Assembly: GCF_002013465.1 (NCBI RefSeq)
Contig: NZ_MAFC01000023.1
Coordinates: 144,455 to 208,454, forward strand
Source: Mycobacterium sp. D16R12
GTDB taxonomy: Bacteria > Actinomycetota > Actinomycetes > Mycobacteriales > Mycobacteriaceae
Direction of reading: 5' to 3'
Length of the DNA: 64,000 bases
Part shown: piece by piece, positions 1 through 7,454 of the stretch
Numbering within the stretch: position 1 is the first letter of the stretch
Layout of the letters: every line of letters starts with the position of its first letter
Translations under genes and position numbers: made by a program
The notes under the pieces: generated by a model
Databases searched by the model: none
The model's input: only the letters and a program-made list of their open reading frames with translations
Told to the model about the DNA's origin: nothing

Positions 1-1307
1 GCGTAATCGCTCCATTCGCGCGGCAGCGTGTACTCGGTGACGCCCACCTGCGACACCCGCCGCAACAAGTCGATCGGGCTCTCGTTGAACCGGAAGTTGT
101 TGACGGCGCCGGTGATCTGGCCGTCGCGCACCAGGTACACCCCGTCACGGGTCAGCCCGGTCAACAGCAGCGTCGTCGGATCCACGTCGCGGATGTACCA
201 CAGCGTCGTCAGCAGCAGCCCGTTCTCGGTGGCCGCGATCATCTCCTCCAGCGTCGCCCCGCCTTCTCCGGTCATGATGAGGTTGTCGGCGCCCACCGTG
301 GGAGCGGCACCGAATTCGGCGGCATCGGCGCGCGAGTAGCTCAGCGCATTGATGACACCGTCACGCACCCAGTCGACCCGCTCGATGCCCACGCCATTGT
401 CGAAGACCGACAACGATTCCCGAGAAATGGGCGTCGCCACAAACGGGCTGCTCTCCAGCCCCGGGTACGACGGGTCCGAGTACACCGTGACCGGCAGCTC
501 GGTGAGGCGCTCCCCGATCCGGGTGCCGCCGGGCCCCGCGAAGGCGTTGCGTCCCTCGTGCGCGCCGCGCCCGCCCATCGTCCACACCAGGTACTGCATC
601 AGGTCGCCGGTGGCCGACGGCGGCAGCAGCGTCTCGTAGCGTCCGGCCTTGAGCTCGATCTGATTCTGTGCGGCCGTGAGCCGTTCACTGAGCTGACGCA
701 GCAGCGATTCGGTGGGCACATCCACGAATTCGGGGGTGCACACCCCGGCCCAGGCACTGCCCACACCGCGTTTGGCGTTGATCTCCACCTGCCCCGTCGG
801 CTGAGTGAATCTGCGACGCAGCCCGGTGGACGAGGCCAGGAACGTGGTCTGGCGTTCGTGGCGGGCGTATCCGTACAGGGTGTCGGGGCCGTCAAAACCC
901 GTCGACAGATCGGCGGCCAGCGATCCGAACACGTCGGCGCTGGTCGGTGAGATCGCCGCGTCCCAGCTCTCCCCCGCGTTGTCGCCGGGGCCGAGCAGTG
1001 GCATGGCATCGCGTGACGGAGGCGCCGACGCGGCCTCGGCCTGACTGGCCGCCACCAAATCCGCGAGCGCGGCGGGATCGGCGTCCTCGGTGTGTACCGA
1101 ACCGACCCGGGTCTGATCCCCTTGCCGCAGAATCGATACCACCGCAATGCCGCGCTTAACCGACTCGCCGTTGGTGGTCATGGAGCTGCCCGCCCAGCGC
1201 AGCGACGCCTCGCTGCTGTCCTGGATCAAGACGATGGTGTCGTCGGCGCCGCCGCGCCGCGCGGCCTGGGCCAGGACATCTTCGGCGACCTGCTGTGCGG
1301 GGATCAC
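1..1307 (-). CDS. pmbA: TldE/PmbA-family metalloprotease subunit (3' end outside window)
   Basis: About 435 codons are present; the gene runs off the left edge, so the C-terminus is missing. It starts at GTG 1307, whose GTGA overlaps the TGA of the upstream tldD, so the two are translationally coupled. It is the partner of TldD in the heterodimeric zinc peptidase that processes small peptides and some modified-peptide precursors in the cytoplasm. As is usual for the E subunit, no HExxxH site is seen. The order pmbA-tldD divergent from a sugar importer matches Rv2314c-Rv2318 of M. tuberculosis. Family assignment rests on the reading frame, partner and synteny. Confidence 0.9.
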   Translation of the reverse strand, partial: MIPAQQVAEDVLAQAARRGGADDTIVLIQDSSEASLRWAGSSMTTNGESVKRGIAVVSILRQGDQTRVGSVHTEDADPAALADLVAASQAEAASAPPSRDAMPLLGPGDNAGESWDAAISPTSADVFGSLAADLSTGFDGPDTLYGYARHERQTTFLASSTGLRRRFTQPTGQVEINAKRGVGSAWAGVCTPEFVDVPTESLLRQLSERLTAAQNQIELKAGRYETLLPPSATGDLMQYLVWTMGGRGAHEGRNAFAGPGGTRIGERLTELPVTVYSDPSYPGLESSPFVATPISRESLSVFDNGVGIERVDWVRDGVINALSYSRADAAEFGAAPTVGADNLIMTGEGGATLEEMIAATENGLLLTTLWYIRDVDPTTLLLTGLTRDGVYLVRDGQITGAVNNFRFNESPIDLLRRVSQVGVTEYTLPREWSDY

Positions 1308-2818
1308 GCGGCACCACCTTCTTGCTTGGTGTTCAGAACGTTGACGCCGCGGAACAGCGCCGACGGGCAGCCGTGGCTCACCGCCGCCACTTGTCCGGGC
1401 TGGGCCTTACCGCAGTTGAACGCACCACCCAGGCGCCAGGTTGATTGGCCGCCAACGGCTTCCATCGACCCCCAGAAATCGGTGGTGGTGGCTTGATAGG
1501 CGACGTCGCGCAGCTGGCCGTCCAGCTTGCCACCCCGAATGCGGTAGAACCGCTGCCCGGTGAACTGGAAGTTGTAGCGCTGCATATCGATTGACCACGA
1601 CTTGTCGCCCACGATGTAGATGCCGTCCTCCACACCGGAGATCAGATCGTCGGTACTGCGCTCATCCGGAGAGGCCTGCAGCGACACATTGGCCATCCGC
1701 TGGATCGGCACGTGGTGCGGCGAGTCCGCGTATGAGCAGCCGTTGGAACGTTCCTGCCCCAGCCGGGGCGCGAACACGCGGTCCAGCTGGTAGCCGACGA
1801 AGATGCCGTCGCGCACCAGATCCCAGCGCTGCGAGGCCACCCCCTCGTCGTCGTATCCGACCGAGGCCAGGCCGTGGACCTCGTTGCGGTCGGCGGTGAC
1901 GTTCATGACCGGCGAGCCGTATTTCATGGTGCCGAGCTTGTCGGGGGTCGCGAACGAGGTGCCCGCGTACGCGGCCTCATAGCCGATGGCCCTGTCGTAT
2001 TCGGTGGCGTGGCCGATGGATTCGTGGATGGTCAGCCACAGGTTGGTCGGGTCGATCACCAGGTCGGTGGGGCCGGCGACCACGCTGGGCGCCTTCACCT
2101 TCTCGGTGAGCAGCTCTGGGATCTCGCGCAGCTCGGTGCTCCAGTCCCACACCCCGTCGCTACCGATGGCCTCCCAGCCGCGGCCCATCGGCGGAGCCAG
2201 GGTGCGCATGGTCTCGAAGGATCCGGTGGCGGCATCGACGGCGATGGCGTCCAGCTGCGACATGACCCGCACCCGCTGCTGGGTGATGGACGAGCCAAAG
2301 GTGTCGGCGTAGAAGGTCTGCTCCTTGACCGCCGTCAGGGTCGCCGAGGCGTGGTCCACCCCGTCGGAGGCCAGCAGCCGCCCCGAATACTCCTGCAGCA
2401 CCGCGATCTTGTCGGCCTGCGGCACCCCGAACGGGTCGATCTCGTATTCGGATACCCATTGAACGTCGGCATAGACGGGCTCGGCTGCCAGTTCGACGCG
2501 CTCGCGGTTCAGGCTGCGCAGCCCGCCGGCGACGGCCACGGCCCGGCGTGCGGTGTCGGCCGCGGCGGTCGTGTCGAGCTGCACATGGGAGGCGAATCCC
2601 CAGGTTCCGTCGACGATCACCCGCACCGCCAAACCGATGGTGCGACCGGAGACCGCGGTCTCGACCTGCTCGTCGCGCAGCACCAGCTCTTCGTTGATCA
2701 GCCGATGGATACGAAGGTCGGCATAGCTGGCACCGGCGGCGCGCGCCGCGTTCAGAGCAGCGTCGGCGAGTGCGGCGCGAGGTAGCGCCAGGAAATCGGG
2801 ATCTACGGACCGAGTCAC
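1304..2818 (-). CDS. tldD: TldD-family zinc metallopeptidase
   Basis: 504 aa. The catalytic zinc motif is visible as HESIGH followed by ATEYDRAIG, the HExxxH arrangement typical of TldD, which carries the active site of the TldD/TldE pair. The C-terminal region has the TldD/PmbA barrel pattern, including a RMANVSLQ stretch. The frame stays open nine codons further upstream to a GTG at 2845. I prefer GTG 2818 because homologues, as I remember them, begin close to the VDPDFLALPR segment. It is divergent from uspA, with only about 40 nt between the two starts. Orthologue of Rv2315c by synteny. Confidence 0.93.
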   Translation of the reverse strand: MTRSVDPDFLALPRAALADAALNAARAAGASYADLRIHRLINEELVLRDEQVETAVSGRTIGLAVRVIVDGTWGFASHVQLDTTAAADTARRAVAVAGGLRSLNRERVELAAEPVYADVQWVSEYEIDPFGVPQADKIAVLQEYSGRLLASDGVDHASATLTAVKEQTFYADTFGSSITQQRVRVMSQLDAIAVDAATGSFETMRTLAPPMGRGWEAIGSDGVWDWSTELREIPELLTEKVKAPSVVAGPTDLVIDPTNLWLTIHESIGHATEYDRAIGYEAAYAGTSFATPDKLGTMKYGSPVMNVTADRNEVHGLASVGYDDEGVASQRWDLVRDGIFVGYQLDRVFAPRLGQERSNGCSYADSPHHVPIQRMANVSLQASPDERSTDDLISGVEDGIYIVGDKSWSIDMQRYNFQFTGQRFYRIRGGKLDGQLRDVAYQATTTDFWGSMEAVGGQSTWRLGGAFNCGKAQPGQVAAVSHGCPSALFRGVNVLNTKQEGGAA

Positions 2819-2847
2819 GCGCTCAACGCTACAGTCGCCGTCCACGG

Positions 2848-2853
2848 TTTAAT
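2848..2853 (+). promoter_or_regulatory. Putative -10 element of a leaderless uspA transcript
   Basis: TTTAAT lies six nucleotides before GTG 2860. This is the spacing at which mycobacterial transcription starts on the first base of the start codon. It supports GTG 2860 as the uspA start rather than the longer open frame from 2770, which would overlap tldD. No clear -35 was identified. Confidence 0.4.
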
Positions 2854-2859
2854 GTCCCC

Positions 2860-3738
2860 GTGCAGGAACACCGCGCAGGTCTCCGACCCTCTGCGCTCGC
2901 GTACGGGCTGCTGGCCCCCAGCCTGTTCGGGGTGGCGGCGTTTCTGCTGCTACCCATCCTCGTCGTGGTGTGGCTGAGCCTGTGCCGCTGGGATCTGCTG
3001 GGCCCCATCGAGTTCATCGGCCTGGACAACTGGCGCTCGGTGCTCACCGATGGCGCCTTTGGCCACTCCCTGCTGGTGACGCTGATTTTTGTGGCACTGG
3101 TGATCCCGGCACAGACGGCCCTCGGGCTGTTGGCGGCAACGCTGCTGGTGCGCGGTCTGCCCGGCACCGTGCTGTTCCGGACGATCTACGTCATCCCGTG
3201 GATCTGCGCGCCGCTGGCCATCGGTGTGCTGTGGCATTGGATGCTGGCGCCCACCGACGGTGCGATCGGCGCTCTGCTCGGGCAACGCATCGAATGGCTC
3301 ACCGATCCCACGTTGGCGCTGCCCGTGGTGGCGGCGGTCAGCGTGTGGACAAACGTCGGTTACGTGGCGCTGTTCTTCATGGCCGGTCTGCTGGCCATCC
3401 CGGGCGATGTGCACAATGCGGCCCGGGTGGACGGTGCGACGGCATGGCAGCGGTTCCGCCGCATCACCCTGCCGATGCTGCGGCCCACATTCTTCTTCGT
3501 TCTGGTCACCGGGGTGGTGGGCGCGGTGCAAACCTTCGACACCGTGTACGCGCTCACCAGCGGTGGCCCGCAGAACCGCACCGATCTGGCCGCGCATCGC
3601 GTGTACGCCGAGGCCTTCGAGTCCGCCCACGTGGGACGCTCGGCCGCCATGTCGCTGATCTTGTTTCTGATCTTGGTCGCGGTCACGGTGATTCAGCACC
3701 GCTACTTCCGGACGCGGGTGAGCTATGACCTGGTGTAG
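2860..3738 (+). CDS. uspA: Sugar ABC transporter permease UspA
   Basis: 292 aa, six predicted membrane helices. It carries the binding-protein-dependent permease EAA loop (NAARVDGATAWQRFRRITLP) that contacts the ATPase. It is homologous to MalF/UgpA-type permeases and to Rv2316. With UspB and UspC it should form an amino-sugar/carbohydrate importer. No ATPase gene is present here; in this family a shared ATPase elsewhere usually powers several importers. The first transmembrane segment begins directly after a short Arg-rich start. The operon is interrupted after this gene by an inverted small gene. Confidence 0.9.
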   Translation: MQEHRAGLRPSALAYGLLAPSLFGVAAFLLLPILVVVWLSLCRWDLLGPIEFIGLDNWRSVLTDGAFGHSLLVTLIFVALVIPAQTALGLLAATLLVRGLPGTVLFRTIYVIPWICAPLAIGVLWHWMLAPTDGAIGALLGQRIEWLTDPTLALPVVAAVSVWTNVGYVALFFMAGLLAIPGDVHNAARVDGATAWQRFRRITLPMLRPTFFFVLVTGVVGAVQTFDTVYALTSGGPQNRTDLAAHRVYAEAFESAHVGRSAAMSLILFLILVAVTVIQHRYFRTRVSYDLV

Positions 3739-3747
3739 GAAGGCGTA

Positions 3748-4053
3748 TCAGGCTCCGTGCCGCAGCGAGTTCACGGCGATGAACAGCGCGAACACTGCGA
3801 TCAAGCCGTACAGGCTGAAACGTCGCCAAGGATTGGGCTGCAAAGAACGTCCGGCCAGGATCTCTTCAGCCTGCTCCTTGGGGATAGACGCTGCGGCCCA
3901 TCCGTGCTCAGTCAAGGTGTATATCGAGTAGCTGCCACCAAAAGTCACCGTAAAAACGAAGAACAAGTGAAAGTAGCGGTACGCGAATGCCAGCATTTGA
4001 GTCGGCGACAGCTCAAGCTGATTCGAGCGCCCGCCCCACCCCCAAAACAACAT
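3748..4053 (-). CDS. Small two-helix membrane protein of unknown function, inserted within the usp operon
   Basis: 101 aa, opposite in orientation to the genes on both sides. It has two hydrophobic segments: a central one (HLFFVFTVTFGGSYSIYTL) and a C-terminal one (LYGLIAVFALFIAVN). Between them is a charged stretch containing KEQAEEILAG. I recognise no family. The DNA looks less GC-rich than the neighbouring permease genes. In M. tuberculosis uspA and uspB are adjacent, so this gene appears to be a later insertion. The coding call rests on two well-formed membrane segments and on an otherwise unexplained 330-nt gap. Confidence 0.6.
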   Translation of the reverse strand: MLFWGWGGRSNQLELSPTQMLAFAYRYFHLFFVFTVTFGGSYSIYTLTEHGWAAASIPKEQAEEILAGRSLQPNPWRRFSLYGLIAVFALFIAVNSLRHGA

Positions 4054-4069
4054 TGGAAATCCCCTCCAT

Positions 4070-4948
4070 ATGAAGCCAACAGGAACATTGGCGACGAGAG
4101 CGTATCACCGTCCCCGCGCCTTAGCAGCGCTCGGGAACACCTCTCGAAACATGGCAGTCTATTTGCTGCTGACAGCTGGGGCAGTTGTCACTCTCACGCC
4201 GTTCATGTTCGCCCTGTCGGCGTCGCTGAAGTCGACGCGACAGTTCGCGACCGACTCTCCGCTGGCACCGCCCAATCCGTTCACGGTCGCCAACTACACC
4301 GGTTTGGCCGATGCCGGGTTCGGGCGCGCCGCTCTGGTGACGGTGTTGATGACGGCCATCATCGTGATCGGCCAGCTGACGTTCTCCGTGCTGGCGGCGT
4401 ATTCCTTTGCGCGGCTGCAATTCCCGGGGCGCGACGGACTGTTCTGGGTGTATCTGGCCACGTTGATGATTCCGGCGACGGTGACCGTGGTGCCGATGTA
4501 TCTGATGCTGACGCAGGCTGGGCTGCGGAACACGTTCTGGGCGTTGGTCATCCCGTTCATGTTCGGATCGCCCTACGCGATCTTCCTGCTGCGTGAGCAT
4601 TTCCGCACCATCCCCAACGACCTGATCCGCGCGGCCCGCCTGGATGGCGCCAACACGCTCGACATTCTGTGGCATGTCGTGGTGCCGGTCAGTCGTCCCA
4701 TCCTGATCACGCTGACGCTCATCACCGTGGTGTCGCAGTGGAACAACTTCATGTGGCCGTTGGTGATCACCAGCGGAAACAACTGGCGGGTGCTCACCGT
4801 GGCGACCGCCGGGCTGCAGTCACAGTTCAACGCGCAGTGGCCCATCGTGATGGCGGCAACCACCGTGGCGATCGTGCCGTTGGTGATCCTGTTTGTGGCT
4901 TTCCAGAAGTACATCGTCCGGTCGATCACCTTGAGTGGGCTCAAGTAA
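4070..4948 (+). CDS. uspB: Sugar ABC transporter permease UspB
   Basis: 292 aa, six predicted helices, MalG/UgpE type. The EAA loop is IRAARLDGANTLDILWHVVV. Orthologue of Rv2317. Its stop (TAA) shares one base with the uspC start (TAATG), so uspB and uspC are coupled. The first 27 residues look atypical and have no strong ribosome binding site. ATG 4151, just before the first helix, is an alternative start. This uncertainty coincides with the inserted inverted gene immediately upstream, which may have altered the original 5' end. Confidence 0.88.
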   Translation: MKPTGTLATRAYHRPRALAALGNTSRNMAVYLLLTAGAVVTLTPFMFALSASLKSTRQFATDSPLAPPNPFTVANYTGLADAGFGRAALVTVLMTAIIVIGQLTFSVLAAYSFARLQFPGRDGLFWVYLATLMIPATVTVVPMYLMLTQAGLRNTFWALVIPFMFGSPYAIFLLREHFRTIPNDLIRAARLDGANTLDILWHVVVPVSRPILITLTLITVVSQWNNFMWPLVITSGNNWRVLTVATAGLQSQFNAQWPIVMAATTVAIVPLVILFVAFQKYIVRSITLSGLK

Positions 4949-6210
4949 TGAAATCCTCGACCCGCGCCGCCCTGACCCTCGGGCTGGTCGCCCTGCTGCT
5001 GTTCGGAATCGCCGGATGGCTCGGGATTCCGAAGACACCGCACGGGAAAACGGTCGTCACCGTCCGGGTCTGGGATGAGCGGGTGGCCGAGGCCTACCGC
5101 AGCTCGTTCGACGAGTTCAGCCGACGCGATCCCGACATCCAGGTCGCGGTCACGGTGACGTCGTACGCGAGCTACTTCAACAGCCTGCGCACCGATGTGG
5201 CCGGGCACGGCGCCGGCGACATCTTCTGGCTCAGCAATGCATACCTGTCCGATTACGCCGATACCGGGAACCTCATTCCCGTTGATCCGCAAGAAGATTG
5301 GGATCCGTCGGTGGTAGCCCAGTTCACCCGCGGCGGCAAGCTGTGGGGCGTCCCGCAGCTCAGTGACGCCGGGATTGCGCTGTACTACAACAAGAATCTT
5401 CTCGACGAGGCGCAGGTGGATCCGGCCGAGCTGGCGGAGCTGCGGTGGGATGCAGACCCCGCCGTCGATACCCTGCGCCCGATGCTGCACCGGCTCACCG
5501 GGCCCGGGCATTGGGCCTACAACGCCGCCAACGACTTGCAAGGCATCTACCTGAACTACCTCGGGTCGGCGGGGGCCGTGTTCCAGGCCGGCGACAAGTT
5601 CGCGTTCGCCAATCCTCGGGCCGAGATGGCGTTCGCCTACCTGGTGCAGCTCATCAACCTCGACAAGGTGGCGCCGTCGGCCGCCGACACCAACGACAAC
5701 AACGACTTCTCGCGCAACCAGTTCCTGCAGGGGCGGATGGCGCTGTTTCAATCGGGCACCTACAACCTGTCACAGATCCAGGCGAACGCCACCTTCCCCT
5801 GGGGTGTGGCGATGATGCCGGCCGGGCCTGAGGGTCGGGTTAGCGTCACCAACGGCATTGTGGCCGCAGCCAATTCGTCCTCGTCCCACCCTGATGCCAT
5901 CCAGCGGGTGCTGACCTGGATGGGCAGCACCGAGGGCAATGTCTTCCTGGGTCGCAGCGGCTCGGCGATCCCCGCCGTGCTGGGTGCGCGCGAGCCGTAC
6001 TTCCAGCATTGGACTGCCCGGGACGTCGACGTCGCCCCGTTCTTCCAGGTGCTGAACGGTGCGCAGATCGCCGCTCCGGGCGGGCAGGGATTCGGAGCCG
6101 GATTCGCCGCGCTGAAGCCATATTTCGCCGAGATGTTCCTGGGGCGCCTCGATGTCCACAGTGCGTTACAACAGGCGCAGCAGGCGGCGAACAGGGCGAT
6201 CGAGCGATAG
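4948..6210 (+). CDS. uspC: Extracellular sugar-binding protein UspC
   Basis: 420 aa, solute-binding protein family 1. An N-terminal hydrophobic segment (about residues 8-26) could be a signal sequence or anchor. There is no lipobox cysteine, so it may be held by an uncleaved helix rather than a lipid. The body has typical binding-protein features: a DIFWLSNAYL strand, and YYNKNLLDEA followed later by WGVAMMPAGPEG. It delivers substrate to UspAB. Orthologue of Rv2318, which has been linked to amino-sugar uptake; the substrate cannot be decided from sequence alone. Confidence 0.88.
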   Translation: MKSSTRAALTLGLVALLLFGIAGWLGIPKTPHGKTVVTVRVWDERVAEAYRSSFDEFSRRDPDIQVAVTVTSYASYFNSLRTDVAGHGAGDIFWLSNAYLSDYADTGNLIPVDPQEDWDPSVVAQFTRGGKLWGVPQLSDAGIALYYNKNLLDEAQVDPAELAELRWDADPAVDTLRPMLHRLTGPGHWAYNAANDLQGIYLNYLGSAGAVFQAGDKFAFANPRAEMAFAYLVQLINLDKVAPSAADTNDNNDFSRNQFLQGRMALFQSGTYNLSQIQANATFPWGVAMMPAGPEGRVSVTNGIVAAANSSSSHPDAIQRVLTWMGSTEGNVFLGRSGSAIPAVLGAREPYFQHWTARDVDVAPFFQVLNGAQIAAPGGQGFGAGFAALKPYFAEMFLGRLDVHSALQQAQQAANRAIER

Positions 6211-6236
6211 CCCGGCTGGAACCACACACCCCTTGC

Positions 6237-6254
6237 GCCCGGCTATGAGCGACA
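6237..6254 (+). repeat. Copy of a dispersed intergenic motif
   Basis: GCCCGGCTATGAGCGACA lies in the spacer between uspC and the convergent downstream gene. Nearly the same 18-mer occurs twice, as an inverted pair, at 25305-25361. All copies are intergenic. This suggests a short dispersed repeat, possibly a hairpin or terminator component in convergent spacers. Confidence 0.5.
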
Positions 6255-6281
6255 GTTCGGCGGAGCCGACTCCCGTCACGG

Positions 6282-7442
6282 TTAACGCGATGGATGGTCG
6301 GCTTTCCATTGTGCGTAGCGTTCGTCGAGGATTGCATCGATGTGTGCTTGGTTTTCGAAGGTGTAGGGCACATGAAAGCACGATGGCAAATCTGGGGCGA
6401 GCGCCGCAGCGAGGTCGCCGAAGTAGCCGTTCTCTGCACTGTCGAAGTAGGTGCGCGCGAACGCGCTAGCTTTGTCATCGAGCATGTAGTCGATCAAGGA
6501 ACGGTCGAACAGTTCCCAGAGAGCGGGTGCTGTCAACCGAGCGGTCTTGTAAGCGGCAATCTCCTTGCGGAAGTTTTTGAGCTGACTCTTGCTGAGCAGA
6601 TCTCGTGAGGCGAGCCAGCCGAAGAACAGTGCTCCCGGAACGGCAGCTTGTTCGTCGGCTTGATCCAGGTCGAAGCCGTAGTCGTGCACAAGGGCATCGA
6701 CATGGTATTCCGCCTTGTCGTACACGTGTGGGTCGCGGGACGCAGAAGTCTCAGCTGCGGCGGCGTCGACTGGCTGGTTGCTGGCAGGGTCGTAGCCGCC
6801 CTCGATTGCCGCAATGGTCGTGTATCCGAGTGAATAACTGCCTAGTACATCACGGCCGAATTCATCAAAGCTGTTGATACATTCGAACTCGAAGTCGAGC
6901 GACACGGGTGTCCAGCGCGGATCTTCGAGGTCCTTGGCCATAACGACACGCCGGTAGCTGTCCATGTCACAGTTTTCCGGGGCGAGGTCAAGCCGCCACA
7001 GGTAGTCCGGGCGCTTGCGCGTCAGAACCTCGCCCAGGACGATGGCAATGTCCATGAGCATCGCCAGGACGATATGTTCACCTCGTTTAGGGCATGGCAG
7101 CCAAACCCTTCTGTCAGCCGAGAACGCGGTGCCGTACGCGGCGGGCCACTGGGTCCGTGCCCAGACATCCAGCGACTCTAGGAATCCGCGCGGATCATCG
7201 GCGGACAAGCCTGCGGACAGGTCGATATCGAACTGCCGCAATAGGTTCGCCGCAATCTGGAGCCGCTGTGGGCGCACCTCGAGAAGGTAACGCAGGTTCT
7301 CCTCGCATTGCGTCAGACTCAAAGCGCGGGGCTCGCCAGGGAACGGCGTCAAATACGGCGGATAGTCCACCAGTAGCTCAAGCAAACGGCCAGGATGCCG
7401 CCCAGGTCCGTCCTTGCCACCGCGACGAGAAAATCTGAACAT
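6282..7442 (-). CDS. Putative immunity protein, unknown family
   Basis: 386 aa, cytoplasmic in appearance: no signal peptide or membrane helix. It is acidic and rich in aromatic residues (WARTQWPAAYG; FEFECINSFDEFGRDVLG). I do not recognise the family. It starts 12 nt after the end of the 1100-residue nuclease-like protein gene on the same strand, which is the usual place for the protective partner of a polymorphic toxin. It is longer than most single-domain immunity proteins. The immunity role is inferred from position only; a chaperone or adaptor is an alternative. Confidence 0.6.
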   Translation of the reverse strand: MFRFSRRGGKDGPGRHPGRLLELLVDYPPYLTPFPGEPRALSLTQCEENLRYLLEVRPQRLQIAANLLRQFDIDLSAGLSADDPRGFLESLDVWARTQWPAAYGTAFSADRRVWLPCPKRGEHIVLAMLMDIAIVLGEVLTRKRPDYLWRLDLAPENCDMDSYRRVVMAKDLEDPRWTPVSLDFEFECINSFDEFGRDVLGSYSLGYTTIAAIEGGYDPASNQPVDAAAAETSASRDPHVYDKAEYHVDALVHDYGFDLDQADEQAAVPGALFFGWLASRDLLSKSQLKNFRKEIAAYKTARLTAPALWELFDRSLIDYMLDDKASAFARTYFDSAENGYFGDLAAALAPDLPSCFHVPYTFENQAHIDAILDERYAQWKADHPSR

Positions 7443-7454
7443 ATTGATATCCCA

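Noticed and set aside
4573..5751. Minus-strand frame opposite uspB and uspC
   Set aside because: Antisense shadow of two well-supported genes, no recognisable domain.
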